A stretch of 62,119 nucleotides of DNA from Alloprevotella rava (GCF_014195585.1 NZ_JACICA010000011.1:1-62119), one strand, 5' to 3'. Shown: positions 50,923-59,752, numbered from the stretch's first letter. Program-made: numbers and translations. Notes: a model not told the origin generated them from the letters alone.

Positions 50923-51621
50923 TTAAGCTTCGTCAACAGATTTGGGATCTACTTTTACACCCTGACTCATAGTTGAGGAAAGATAAATACTCTTAATATA
51001 CGTACCCTTTGCAGCAGAAGGCTTCAACTTGATAATAGTATCGATGAATTCCTTTGCATTTCCGAAAATTTGTTCGGGAGTGAAAGAAACCTTACCGATA
51101 GAGGCGTGTACGATACCTGCCTTATCAACCTTAAAGTCAATCTTACCCTGTTTTACATCACGGACAGCTTTTTCAACGTCCATGGTAACAGTACCACTCT
51201 TAGGGTTAGGCATCAAGCCACGCGGACCGAGTACACGACCCAGCGCACCAATCTTACCCATGATGGCAGGCATAGTGATGATAACATCAATATCAGTCCA
51301 ACCACCCTTAATTTTCTCGATATATTCGTCGAGACCTACATAGTCAGCACCGGCAGCCTTAGCAGCTTCTTCCTTGTCAGGAGTGCAGAGGCAGAGCACG
51401 CGGACAGTCTTACCCGTACCATTCGGAAGAGAAACCACGCCACGAACCATCTGGTTTGCCTTGCGAGGATCTACACCGAGGCGTACGTCGATATCCAATG
51501 AAGCATCAAACTTCGTTGTAGTAATTTCCTTAACGAGTTGTGCGGCTTCTTTCAGCGTGTAAGCTTTCCCTGCTTCAACTTTACCAGCGACGGCTTTCTG
51601 ATTTTTTGTCAGTTTACTCAT
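50923..51621 (-). CDS. Ribosomal protein L1
   Basis: A 232-residue protein of the mobile L1 stalk. [16 protein letters not shown]-type motif reads [26 protein letters not shown], and the C-terminal [20 protein letters not shown] is canonical. L1 represses its operon in E. coli; here that is unknown. Confidence 0.98.
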   Translation of the reverse strand: MSKLTKNQKAVAGKVEAGKAYTLKEAAQLVKEITTTKFDASLDIDVRLGVDPRKANQMVRGVVSLPNGTGKTVRVLCLCTPDKEEAAKAAGADYVGLDEYIEKIKGGWTDIDVIITMPAIMGKIGALGRVLGPRGLMPNPKSGTVTMDVEKAVRDVKQGKIDFKVDKAGIVHASIGKVSFTPEQIFGNAKEFIDTIIKLKPSAAKGTYIKSIYLSSTMSQGVKVDPKSVDEA

Positions 51622-51641
51622 TCTTGTTTTAAAATTGAAGT

Positions 51642-52085
51642 TTATTTATTTTCGGGGAATTCACCTGAAACCGTGATACCCATGCTACGAGCCGTGCCGG
51701 CGATCAAACGCATTGCGGCCTCTATAGTGAAGCAGTTCAAGTCTGCCATCTTGTCTTCAGCGATTGCCTTAACCTGTTCCCAAGTAACGCTTCCCACTTT
51801 TTGACGATTGGGCTGTGCAGAACCACTCTTCTTCTTTGCTGCTTCAAGCAATTGCACTGCTGCAGGAGGAGTCTTGATGATGAAGGAGAAAGTCTTATCT
51901 GCGTAATACGTAATTACAACAGGAAGAACCTTTCCAGCCTTATCCTGCGTTCTGGCATTGAACTGCTTGCAGAAATCCATAATATTAATACCCTTAGAAC
52001 CTAAAGCAGGACCTACGGGAGGAGCAGGATTTGCAGCGCCGCCTTTAATCTGTAATTTGATTAATCCAGCAACTTCTTTAGCCAT
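51642..52085 (-). CDS. Ribosomal protein L11
   Basis: A 147-residue protein of the GTPase-associated centre. The N-terminal domain has [35 protein letters not shown] (thiostrepton-relevant prolines), and the C-terminal domain binds 23S helix 43-44. Confidence 0.98.
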   Translation of the reverse strand: MAKEVAGLIKLQIKGGAANPAPPVGPALGSKGINIMDFCKQFNARTQDKAGKVLPVVITYYADKTFSFIIKTPPAAVQLLEAAKKKSGSAQPNRQKVGSVTWEQVKAIAEDKMADLNCFTIEAAMRLIAGTARSMGITVSGEFPENK

Positions 52086-52133
52086 TGTTATTTTTATTAT
52101 TTAATTTATAAAGGAATCTGAGATTACGTAACA

Positions 52134-52688
52134 TTAACCCAATTCCTTCTCAACTTGCATAAAACCAAGGTCGAGACCTGTACTGCGGCCGAAAACCTTT
52201 ACGGTAACCGTCACTTTCTTCTTCTCTTCGTCTACCTTTTCGATAGCGCCAGTAAAGCCAGCGAACGGACCTTCCGTAACCTTTACCACTTCGCCAACGA
52301 TATAAGGAATTTCCATGTCTTTGACATCGTCCTCAATCTCGTCAACCTTTCCAAGGATTCGGTTTACCTCTGCTTCACGTAACGGTTCCGGGTTTTTCAT
52401 ATCCGGAAGAAAACCTAATACATTAGGCGTACTACGCAAAATATGTGCAATCTCACCTACCAGTCTAGCTTCCACCAAAACATAGCCAGGAAGATAGCTT
52501 CTTTCTTTTACAACTCGTTTGTTCCCGCGCATCTGTACGACTTTCTCAGTGGGAATGAGAACCTGAGCGACATTTCCATTGAGGCTACCGTTTTTTATTT
52601 CGGCGTCAATGTACTCTTTCACCTTAGTCTCTTTGCCACTGATTGCGCGAAGGACATACCAAGCCATTGAAACTGATGCTTCAGCCAT
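52134..52688 (-). CDS. Transcription antitermination factor NusG
   Basis: 184 residues with an N-terminal NGN domain (WYVLRAISGKETKVKEYI) and a C-terminal KOW domain (VGEVVKVTEGPFAGFTGAIEKVDEEKKKVTV). It links RNA polymerase to the ribosome or to Rho. A start at the second Met (MAWYVLRA) is also possible. Confidence 0.96.
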   Translation of the reverse strand: MAEASVSMAWYVLRAISGKETKVKEYIDAEIKNGSLNGNVAQVLIPTEKVVQMRGNKRVVKERSYLPGYVLVEARLVGEIAHILRSTPNVLGFLPDMKNPEPLREAEVNRILGKVDEIEDDVKDMEIPYIVGEVVKVTEGPFAGFTGAIEKVDEEKKKVTVTVKVFGRSTGLDLGFMQVEKELG

Positions 52689-52709
52689 TTTACTTGAAGG
52701 AATTAAAAT

Positions 52710-52901
52710 TTAGACAGAATAGATAAGCTCCATAATAGTACGGAAAACCCAATCCATGCCAGCCACTAAGAGCGCAAGTACAAGGGAAGCAACCAGTACA
52801 ATAATTGCACTATGCGTCAATTCCTGGCGGGTTGGCCACGTGGTCTTATGAGCTAGTTCGTCGTAAGAATTCTTGCAATATGTAACTATGTTATTTAACA
52901 T
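52710..52901 (-). CDS. Preprotein translocase subunit SecE
   Basis: 63 residues with the short, single-membrane form of SecE. The amphipathic helix NSYDELAHKTTWPTRQELTHSAIIVLVASLVLALLVAGMDWVF holds the conserved W-P-T motif before the membrane segment. It clamps SecY. Position between tRNA-Trp and nusG is typical. Confidence 0.95.
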   Translation of the reverse strand: MLNNIVTYCKNSYDELAHKTTWPTRQELTHSAIIVLVASLVLALLVAGMDWVFRTIMELIYSV

Positions 52902-52917
52902 GAGTTCTTATAATTAG

Positions 52918-52990
52918 CACGGGAAGAGAGGCTCGAACTCCCGACACCTGGTTTTGGAGACCAGTGCTCTACCAACTGAGCTATTCCCGT
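52918..52990 (-). tRNA. tRNA-Trp (anticodon CCA)
   Basis: A 73-nt cloverleaf. The acceptor ACGGGAA pairs with TTCCCGT, and the discriminator is G. The anticodon loop CTCCAAA gives CCA. It lies between tuf and secE and is probably cut out of their common transcript. Confidence 0.96.
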
Positions 52991-52993
52991 AGA

Positions 52994-53026
52994 AAACAGG
53001 CTCTTCAATTAAGAAGAGGCCTGTTT
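52994..53026 (-). terminator. Hairpin between tuf and tRNA-Trp
   Basis: AAACAGGCTCTTC pairs with GAAGAGGCCTGTTT (one bulge) around AATTAA. It may be a partial terminator or a processing stem; no long T-run follows on the minus strand. Confidence 0.55.
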
Positions 53027-53039
53027 ATATAATTTTCGA

Positions 53040-54230
53040 TTAATCGTCGAGAATTGCAGTAATCTGACCAGAACCTACCGTACGGCCACCTTCACGGATT
53101 GCAAAACGAAGACCTTCGTTGATAGCAACGGCATAGATAAGTTCTACAGAGATCTCTACGTTATCACCCGGCATTACCATTTCGATGCCTTCAGGGAGAT
53201 GGATCTCACCTGTACAGTCCATAGTACGGAGATAGAACTGAGGACGATACTTATTACCGAATGAAGTGTGACGACCACCTTCCTTCTCAGTAAGAACATA
53301 GATAGAAGCCTTAAACTTCTTGTGAGGTTTGATAACACCCGGATGGGTAACTACCATACCACGCTTGATTTCTTCCTTGTCGATACCGCGGAGCAACAAA
53401 CCAACGTTGTCACCAGCCTCACCAGTAGGAAGAGTCTTACGGAACATCTCAACACCAGTTACAACAGACTTCTTGTCTTCGCCAAGACCGAGCAACTGAA
53501 CTTCGTCACCCACCTTAACGATACCAGTCTCGATACGACCAGTTGCAACAGTACCACGACCAGTGATAGAGAACACGTCCTCAACAGGCATCAAGAAAGG
53601 CTTATCAGTATCACGAACAGGATCCAAAATCCATTCGTCAACTGCATCCATCAACTTCTTAACGCTGTCTACCCACTTCTCAACGCCGTTCAAAGCACCG
53701 AGGGCAGAACCACGAATGATAGGAGTATCCTCTTCGTAGCCATATTCCTGAAGAAGCTCTTGCATATCCATTTCTACGAGTTCGAGCATCTCCTCATCCT
53801 CAACCATATCGCACTTGTTCAGGAACACAACCAAACGAGGAACGTTCACCTGACGAGCGAGCAGGATGTGCTCACGAGTCTGAGGCATAGGACCATCAGT
53901 TGCAGCAACTACGATGATTGCACCGTCCATCTGAGCAGCACCAGTTACCATGTTCTTCACATAGTCGGCGTGACCCGGACAGTCAACGTGAGCGTAGTGA
54001 CGCTTTGCAGTTTCATACTCGATGTGAGAGGTATTAATAGTAATACCACGCTCCTTCTCTTCAGGAGCATTGTCAATCTGATCAAAAGACTTAACATCTT
54101 CGCCACCGAAGCCTTCATCATGAAGAACCTTAGAAATAGCAGCAGTCAGAGTGGTCTTACCGTGATCGACGTGACCAATAGTACCGATATTAACATGCGG
54201 CTTGGTACGCTCAAATACTTCTTTAGCCAT
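53040..54230 (-). CDS. Elongation factor Tu
   Basis: A 396-residue GTPase that delivers aminoacyl-tRNA. [15 protein letters not shown] (P-loop), DCPGHADYV (G3, His at the catalytic position) and NKCDMV (G4) are all present; domains II and III follow at normal length. It is the only tuf in the window and lies downstream of four tRNAs. Confidence 0.98.
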   Translation of the reverse strand: MAKEVFERTKPHVNIGTIGHVDHGKTTLTAAISKVLHDEGFGGEDVKSFDQIDNAPEEKERGITINTSHIEYETAKRHYAHVDCPGHADYVKNMVTGAAQMDGAIIVVAATDGPMPQTREHILLARQVNVPRLVVFLNKCDMVEDEEMLELVEMDMQELLQEYGYEEDTPIIRGSALGALNGVEKWVDSVKKLMDAVDEWILDPVRDTDKPFLMPVEDVFSITGRGTVATGRIETGIVKVGDEVQLLGLGEDKKSVVTGVEMFRKTLPTGEAGDNVGLLLRGIDKEEIKRGMVVTHPGVIKPHKKFKASIYVLTEKEGGRHTSFGNKYRPQFYLRTMDCTGEIHLPEGIEMVMPGDNVEISVELIYAVAINEGLRFAIREGGRTVGSGQITAILDD

Positions 54231-54293
54231 AGCTTTATTTAATTTATATGAATGAATATCTTATTCCGAATCCTCGTTTTTTAGAGGAGGTAG

Positions 54294-54365
<72 letters not shown>

Positions 54366-54372
54366 AAACACG

Positions 54373-54445
54373 AGCGGAAAACGGGGCTCAAACCCGCGAC
54401 CCCCAGCTTGGAAGGCTAGTGCTCTATCAACTGAGCTATTTCCGC
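54373..54445 (-). tRNA. tRNA-Gly (anticodon UCC), copy 1
   Basis: A 73-nt cloverleaf. The acceptor GCGGAAA pairs with TTTCCGC; the anticodon stem CTAGC/GCTGG has loop CTTCCAA, giving UCC. It is identical to the neighbour at 54452-54524. Confidence 0.95.
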
Positions 54446-54451
54446 AAAACG

Positions 54452-54524
54452 AGCGGAAAACGGGGCTCAAACCCGCGACCCCCAGCTTGGAAGGCTAGTG
54501 CTCTATCAACTGAGCTATTTCCGC
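54452..54524 (-). tRNA. tRNA-Gly (anticodon UCC), copy 2
   Basis: Sequence-identical to copy 1, including the short spacer; the repeat period is 79 bp. This points to a recent or homogenised tandem duplication. Confidence 0.95.
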
Positions 54525-54545
54525 AAGTAGCTTAATAAGCTTAGG

Positions 54546-54628
54546 TGGGCAAAGATGGATTCGAACCACCGAAGGCGTAAGCCAGCAGATTTACAGTCTG
54601 CCCCATTTGGCCACTCTGGTATTTGCCC
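54546..54628 (-). tRNA. tRNA-Tyr (anticodon GUA)
   Basis: An 83-nt class II cloverleaf with a long variable arm. The acceptor GGGCAAA pairs with TTTGCCC; the anticodon stem is CAGAC...TCTG with GTA. First tRNA of the tuf transcript. Confidence 0.95.
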
Positions 54629-54683
54629 ATGTTTCTGAGATTGGAAAACTTTGCAGTCGTCAGGACCTTTCCCGAAACGGCTG

Positions 54684-54713
54684 CAAAGTTAGTGATTAAA
54701 TTTTATCCGCAAA
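54684..54713 (-). promoter_or_regulatory. tRNA-tuf operon promoter
   Basis: On the minus strand TTTG (54710-54713), 18 bp, TAACTTTG (54684-54691), about 55 bp before tRNA-Tyr. Confidence 0.72.
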
Positions 54714-54766
54714 ACATTTTCAAAGAATTTTTCATACGGACAACTTTTTATTTATCTCGCAAGACT

Positions 54767-55066
54767 TCACTTACCCGATTTCTTTTCCTTTTGTTTTTCC
54801 AATTGGCGTTTGAGGATATCTACACAAAGATCTACGCCTTCTTCAAATGTATCGCAAGTTTTCTCTGCGTGTAGTTCTGCACCAGGAACAAAGAGGTGGA
54901 AAGCTGTTTCCTTATTGTTCGCTGCTTCAGGTTTTACAACATTAAGTGTTACTTCTACTTTGGTGATATTCTCTTCGAGTTTTTCGAGTTTTGCAACTTT
55001 CTTCTCGATGAAGTCTTGAAGCTTGTCAGTAGCATTGAAATGGATAGCTTTAACTTTGATTTCCAT
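54767..55066 (-). CDS. Ribosome hibernation promoting factor, short form
   Basis: 99 residues: MEIKVKAIHFNATDKLQDFIEKKVAKLEKLEENITKVEVTL is the HPF/YfiA domain, which lies in the mRNA channel of resting ribosomes. The acidic pocket and the C-terminal basic helix are present, but there is no long-HPF dimerisation domain. It starts 22 bp after xerC, so the two are probably cotranscribed. Confidence 0.93.
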   Translation of the reverse strand: MEIKVKAIHFNATDKLQDFIEKKVAKLEKLEENITKVEVTLNVVKPEAANNKETAFHLFVPGAELHAEKTCDTFEEGVDLCVDILKRQLEKQKEKKSGK

Positions 55067-55088
55067 AAAAACCTCCTTTTTTTAATGG

Positions 55089-55973
55089 TTAAGCCCGAGG
55101 ATGGGCATTTTCATATTCTTTTTTGAGTTCGGCAAACGTTGTGTGCGTATAAATTTCTGTTGTTGCTAAACTCTCGTGTCCGAGAAGCTCCTTAACGGCT
55201 TCTAAGTCGGCCCCATTATTAAGCATAACAGTAGCAAATGTATGACGCAACACATGCGGACTCTTTTTTTTCTGTAACGTAACCTTCGACAGATGCCTTC
55301 CCACGATGCAGCGTACCTGCGCCGTACTGAGACGCTGTCCTTTATTGTCAACAAAGAGTGGACCATCGTTCTGCCCCGTCAGTGACAGCAATTCTTCTTC
55401 GTAGAGTTTCATGTCATAAAGCAACTCCTCACCAAAAGGAATGATACGCTGCTTATTTCTCTTTCCCGTCACCTTTAGTTGACTTTGCGAGAAATCAACA
55501 GCCGATCGATCTAACCCAACTAATTCACTGACACGAATACCAGTGGAATAAAACGTGAGCAGAATCAGATGATCGCGACGCCCCTCAAAATCTTGAGTAA
55601 AATTCACCTCATCGAGCAGACGGTCCATTTCGCTCTGCTTCAGAAAAGTAGGAAGTTGTTTCCCCACTTTCGGATTACTAACGAGATGTGAAGGATCTTT
55701 TTCAACGACCTTAGTCAGCAACAGGAAGCGATAGAAAGAACGGACGGCACTTAAATGTTGTTTCATAGAACGCTCTGAAAGCCCATTTTCCAAACGCTCC
55801 ACCACCCAGTTTCGAATAACATCGGAATCCAGAGTTTCCCACTCTAGATCTGTATCGACATTCCGAAAAAAGTTCTCAAACTTCTCCAATGCGTTGCGAT
55901 AGGCTTCTATCGTCCGTAGCGAGTACCCTTTATCAGCGGCTAAATAGTCCAAAAACTTTTCTACAAGTGACAT
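55089..55973 (-). CDS. Tyrosine recombinase XerC
   Basis: A 294-residue recombinase that, by family, resolves chromosome dimers at dif with a XerD partner. The catalytic residues are complete: Arg147 (STGIRVSE), Lys171, His240 and Arg243 (HVLRHTFA), His266 (GHES) and the nucleophile Tyr275 (TEIYTH). The N-terminal SAM-like domain covers about 1-90. Its place beside hpf and near rpsU is the normal Bacteroidetes one, so this is a housekeeping Xer and not an element integrase. Confidence 0.93.
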   Translation of the reverse strand: MSLVEKFLDYLAADKGYSLRTIEAYRNALEKFENFFRNVDTDLEWETLDSDVIRNWVVERLENGLSERSMKQHLSAVRSFYRFLLLTKVVEKDPSHLVSNPKVGKQLPTFLKQSEMDRLLDEVNFTQDFEGRRDHLILLTFYSTGIRVSELVGLDRSAVDFSQSQLKVTGKRNKQRIIPFGEELLYDMKLYEEELLSLTGQNDGPLFVDNKGQRLSTAQVRCIVGRHLSKVTLQKKKSPHVLRHTFATVMLNNGADLEAVKELLGHESLATTEIYTHTTFAELKKEYENAHPRA

Positions 55974-56074
55974 TTCGCGTTGTATATCTTTCTATCTGCG
56001 AATATAAAGATATTATTCTATTATCACAAAATTTTTGTGCTGAAAAAATAATCTGGATAGACAAAGGGGAGAAA

Positions 56075-56953
56075 TCACAACCAAGGAGCACAATAGCTGC
56101 TTTCAGATTCTTCGGCAAATGATAAAAAAGAAGATGAAAGAATATGATTCCCTTTTTGTAATCGCTCGATATAACTCTGACGGATAGAAACATTCTCCAA
56201 ATCCTCTCTTCGAGCTTTGCTCATACTTAAAAAGTTTTCTTCCATTTCAAGCCCCAGATAACGCCGACCAAGAAGATTTGCTGCTATTCCCGTAGTTGCA
56301 CTACCACTAAAAGGATCAAGAATCCAAGCATTGGGTTTTGTGCTAGCTTGAATCAACCTAGACAGTACGGCTATCGGTTTTTGCGTAGGATGCTTCCCGC
56401 AGGATTTTTCCCATTTCCCTATTGCTGGTATTTGCCACACATCGGTCATTTGCTTACCAGCGTTCAATGCTTTCATCAAATCATAGTTATAAAAATGAGG
56501 CGTTTTTGAGTTTTTGCGAGCCCAAATAATAAACTCTGTACTATGCGTAAAATATCGACAAGAAATATTTGGTGGAGGGTTTGTCTTGGCCCATGTTATT
56601 ACATTCAATATCTTGAACCCTAGTTTCAAAAGCTGTTGCTGAACACTAAAAATATTATGATGTGTACCAGAAATCCAAATGGTGGCATTATCACGCATAT
56701 GTTCACGGCAAGCCGTAAGCCAACGCAAATTAAAAGCATCCATTTCCTCGGGCGTCAGAACTTTATCCCAATCGCCCTTATCAACACAGACCACTTTCCC
56801 ACTTTGGCAACTTATCCCCCCACTTGACAAGAAATAAGGTGGGTCTGCAAAGATCATATCAAAACAAAATTGAAACTTTGATAATGTCTCTACACAGTCA
56901 CCTTTTATCAGCGTGAAATCATTATTAGGAGATTTATAATAGGATGACATCAT
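56075..56953 (-). CDS. DpnA-like DNA adenine methyltransferase (second GATC methylase)
   Basis: 292 residues. The catalytic DPPY is at 37-40 and the SAM-binding FSGSATTG is at 215-222; this order defines the beta class of amino-methyltransferases. GKHPTQKPIAVLSRLI (186-201) is typical of the DpnA/M.MboIB group. In DpnII-type systems DpnA methylates GATC also in single-stranded DNA, protecting incoming DNA. Its ATG overlaps the endonuclease stop (ATGATGA), so the two are translationally coupled. The C-terminal 30 residues (SSSFLSFAEESESSYCAPWL) are unusual and unaligned. Confidence 0.88.
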   Translation of the reverse strand: MMSSYYKSPNNDFTLIKGDCVETLSKFQFCFDMIFADPPYFLSSGGISCQSGKVVCVDKGDWDKVLTPEEMDAFNLRWLTACREHMRDNATIWISGTHHNIFSVQQQLLKLGFKILNVITWAKTNPPPNISCRYFTHSTEFIIWARKNSKTPHFYNYDLMKALNAGKQMTDVWQIPAIGKWEKSCGKHPTQKPIAVLSRLIQASTKPNAWILDPFSGSATTGIAANLLGRRYLGLEMEENFLSMSKARREDLENVSIRQSYIERLQKGNHILSSSFLSFAEESESSYCAPWL

Positions 56954-57774
56954 CGCTTAACAATAGATATAAAGTCGTCTATGTTCGTTAGATTATAAAT
57001 ACTCGGAATTTTCGAAAAAGCCTCTTGAAGTTTATTCCTTGCACTCTGCCATCCTACGCCATCTGTTATCCAAACAAACTCAAATCCTGGAACAGAATTT
57101 ATCTTAGGGGCAATATCTGAATAAGACCGAGCCACTTCGTTTAGTTTTGATCCACCACCACTATTATAAAAATTCACTTCAATAAGAAAAGTTTTTATTG
57201 GAGTTTCTACAACAAAGTCAAAACGTTTTTTATCATTACCAAGAACTTGTGTAATCAAAGGCCATTCGCTAGAAAACACTTCTTGCCTATATTCAACTTG
57301 ATTTTCAGTAAAAATTTGGCAAACCATATCCTCCATAATATGTCCACTTCTATTCTTCCGCGCGTTTGTATCCAACCCCGTTTCTACGCCAAACACATAA
57401 TCTACGAGATTAGTTATCTTCCTTGATTGGAAAATAGAAGCTAAACCCGTATTATTCAAGAATTCCATCACTCCATCTACAGAGCTGAACAAAGTATTTA
57501 GTTCTACACAACGGCCCAAAGAATCTAAAACTTTTTTCTTACCCCCACTCCGAACAGCTATCAGTATATCCATAACATTAAAAGCCGTTCTATCACGATT
57601 CCAAATTGTTTCCACAGCTTGACGCATATCTGAAGTTCCTATCAAGCTATTCAGCATGCAAAGGCTCAACTTTACATCATCAACATTTTTTGAAATCTTA
57701 TCAAAATCACAGAAGAAATCAAGTGTTTGATTTGTCTCATATAGTTGAGACATAAATATATCAAAGTTTCTCAT
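56950..57774 (-). CDS. DpnII-like type II restriction endonuclease
   Basis: 274 residues, no membrane segment. It cuts unmethylated GATC, by family. The nuclease core is visible: KKRFDFVVETPIKTFLIEVNFYNSGGGSKLNEVARSY, with Asp186 and Glu199, a PD-(D/E)xK-like site in which Asn201 is at the usual Lys place. The N-terminal part (1-130) is helical and low in recognisable motifs. It lies between both methylases, 7 bp after dpnM, so protection is made first. Strongly AT-rich compared with the ribosomal genes around it. Confidence 0.87.
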   Translation of the reverse strand: MRNFDIFMSQLYETNQTLDFFCDFDKISKNVDDVKLSLCMLNSLIGTSDMRQAVETIWNRDRTAFNVMDILIAVRSGGKKKVLDSLGRCVELNTLFSSVDGVMEFLNNTGLASIFQSRKITNLVDYVFGVETGLDTNARKNRSGHIMEDMVCQIFTENQVEYRQEVFSSEWPLITQVLGNDKKRFDFVVETPIKTFLIEVNFYNSGGGSKLNEVARSYSDIAPKINSVPGFEFVWITDGVGWQSARNKLQEAFSKIPSIYNLTNIDDFISIVKR

Positions 57775-57781
57775 AAGTATT

Positions 57782-58753
57782 TTATTTTATAGAATACACA
57801 CAAGCTTTTTCTACTGAAAACAAGTCATGCAATACATTATCACGCAAAACAGCCTGCTTTATCTCTGGATAATTATGTACCAAAATTTCTGTAAGCTTAC
57901 CTCGTTTATTTGGATTAGAATTTACACTGCGTGAAGCCCAGACACGTTTAATCTGATACGCACTATAAAGTGAATCAAAAAAGTTATCTTCTTCGTTCTT
58001 CCCCTTGCAGTCCGAATTACTCAACATGAATTTATACCCCGCAGCATTTAGCTTATCGCAATACTCTTTCAAGCGTACTTGGGCATCATCGTTGAATGAT
58101 TCTTTAGCGTAATTATTAAAACTAGACGTATCACTCAAAGGGCGATAAGGCGGATCGAAATAGAAAAGAGTATGATTTCCGCAATACTTAAAAGTTTCTT
58201 CAAAATCGCCCGTCAGAATCTCAACACGCTGAAGTAATTCACTGTCGCGACAAATTATCTCCTCATCACAAATTTTGGGATGAACATACTTCCCAAAAGG
58301 TACGTTAAAGTGCCCTTTTTTATTAACTCTGTATAAACCATTAAAACAAGTTCTATTCAGAAAGAAAAAAAGCGTTGTATTCTCTATAGGAGATAAATTC
58401 TTCTCATTATATCGATTACGAACATTCAAAAAGAATTCTTTTCTCTGTTCTTCATCTTTAAGATTTAGATAACGTTCTTCAATCGCTTTCAATGATTCAA
58501 TGAGTGGCTGTGGCATATCGCGCACAGTTTTATAACAAGTCGTAAGATCGTTATTTATATCATTGATAATTGCGCGCTGTATATTAGGATAACGCTGAAG
58601 CATATAGAAAAGCATTGCCCCTCCACCTACAAAGGGCTCAATATATGTCACATCTTGCCATTTATCAAAGTCAGCTGGAAGCAATGCGTCTAATTGCTCT
58701 ATTAACTGGCTTTTACCACCAACCCATTTGATAAAAGGTTTCGCTTTTGTCAT
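57782..58753 (-). CDS. DpnM/Dam-like DNA adenine methyltransferase
   Basis: 323 residues of the alpha class: the SAM motif FVGGGA (41-46) precedes the catalytic DPPY (200-203). KPFIKWVGGKSQLIEQL is the Dam/DpnM N-terminus; FFFLNRTCFNGLYRVNKKGHFNVPFG is the target-recognition part. It methylates the adenine of GATC in duplex DNA. It is the first gene of the cassette and has its own promoter. It differs from a solitary Dam in being linked to an endonuclease. Confidence 0.92.
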   Translation of the reverse strand: MTKAKPFIKWVGGKSQLIEQLDALLPADFDKWQDVTYIEPFVGGGAMLFYMLQRYPNIQRAIINDINNDLTTCYKTVRDMPQPLIESLKAIEERYLNLKDEEQRKEFFLNVRNRYNEKNLSPIENTTLFFFLNRTCFNGLYRVNKKGHFNVPFGKYVHPKICDEEIICRDSELLQRVEILTGDFEETFKYCGNHTLFYFDPPYRPLSDTSSFNNYAKESFNDDAQVRLKEYCDKLNAAGYKFMLSNSDCKGKNEEDNFFDSLYSAYQIKRVWASRSVNSNPNKRGKLTEILVHNYPEIKQAVLRDNVLHDLFSVEKACVYSIK

Positions 58754-58803
58754 CTTTAGTTTATTTTCTTAATTCTGGCTCCATAAGCCATATTATCACG
58801 AAC

Positions 58804-58834
58804 CAAATTTATTCATTTTTTCTGTGACAACAAA
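58804..58834 (-). promoter_or_regulatory. Promoter of the restriction-modification cassette
   Basis: On the minus strand TTTG (58831-58834), 19 bp, TAAATTTG (58804-58811): both boxes are perfect. It places the start about 45 nt before dpnM. Confidence 0.82.
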
Positions 58835-58950
58835 GAATCGATATTAATTATTACCGTAACAACTAAACTATAAAAGTATCTATCAGATATTACAAACTTC
58901 TCACTAAATATTCTATCATACAAAGCTCTCTCCTCCTATAAAAAATCTCT

Positions 58951-59270
58951 TTTTGTTGTCACGTTGTCACAAATAGACAAAGCAAGCTGATGGACAAGCA
59001 TTTATATGCGTGACAACAACTCACCCTCTGCCTTTTTGTTGTCACACCGTTGTCACGCACATAACACAAACTATTTCAAAGCTTTAATCATTAAAGTGTG
59101 ACAACGTGACGATGTGACAACAGTAAAAGAACTGCTGGAGAAGAGTCAGATTCTTCAGATTCTCTACCGTTATAATTGGCTGCTCCGCTACAATAAAGGC
59201 GTCAGCTGACACAATAAGGATGCCAGCTGACAGGCTTATTGCATTTTCAAACGCAATAAGGATATTCACA
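58951..59270. repeat. Composite intergenic element, divergent third copy
   Basis: It keeps the order of modules b and c seen at 27.8-28.1 kb. GTCAC/GTGAC words appear in groups of 2, 1, 2 and 3 (58951-59125), and then the 21-bp array, direct-direct-inverted-direct, covers about 59190-59270. The sequence between modules is unrelated to the other copies. The 68-bp hairpin is absent; only GGTTCACAAAA at 59301 faintly recalls it. It lies between the restriction-modification promoter and rpsU. Confidence 0.85.
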
Positions 59271-59304
59271 TTTATCTCTATTTATCCTCGTCCTAAATAT
59301 GGTT

Positions 59305-59346
59305 CACAAAAAATGCGTTGCAGCCTATAAAAGACTGTAACGCATT
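59305..59346 (-). terminator. rpsU terminator
   Basis: AATGCGTTGCAG pairs with CTGTAACGCATT (one G-T) around an 11-nt loop; TTTTTTGTG follows on the minus strand. Confidence 0.85.
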
Positions 59347-59372
59347 GCTCTATTATCAAGCAAAAGAACTGA

Positions 59373-59564
59373 TTAGTCCTCTGCGCGACGAAGCTGCTGT
59401 ACGTAAACAGCGTGCTCCTTAGCGAGACGCTTCAATACGCTGGGCTTATTGTACTGCTGACGAGCACGGAGCTCCTTAACAATACCTGTTCTTTCGAATT
59501 TTCTCTTAAATTTTTTGAGGGCGCGTTCAATGTTTTCGCCTTCCTTAACGGGTACTACGATCAT
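59373..59564 (-). CDS. Ribosomal protein S21
   Basis: 63 residues (MIVVPVKEGENIERALKKFK...). Basic, helical, bound at the 30S platform near the anti-Shine-Dalgarno. KFERTGIVKELRARQQYNKPSVLKR is typical. In related genomes rpsU is next to xerC; here 3.4 kb of restriction genes and repeat intervene. Confidence 0.96.
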   Translation of the reverse strand: MIVVPVKEGENIERALKKFKRKFERTGIVKELRARQQYNKPSVLKRLAKEHAVYVQQLRRAED

Positions 59565-59625
59565 GTTTCGTTATTTTTATTTTGTTATTTAATAATTGCG
59601 AGGGAGATATACTTCTTGCGAGGTG

Positions 59626-59656
59626 CAAAATTAGTGCATTTTTAATGAAGAACAAA
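59626..59656 (-). promoter_or_regulatory. rpsU promoter
   Basis: On the minus strand TTTG (59653-59656), 19 bp, TAATTTTG (59626-59633): perfect boxes about 60 bp before the start. Confidence 0.82.
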
Positions 59657-59752
59657 ACAATCCTTTTATTTTTTGAGTTTGTCCTTACATTTCCGACTAT
59701 TTGCCCTAACAAAGTAGTTAATAGTTTGAGTTAGAATAGATTTTCTTTCTTA

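Noticed and set aside
55089-55973. XerC-like gene as the integrase of a mobile island with the restriction genes
   Set aside because: Its position beside hpf and near rpsU is the usual chromosomal one, and no attachment-site repeats flank the cassette.
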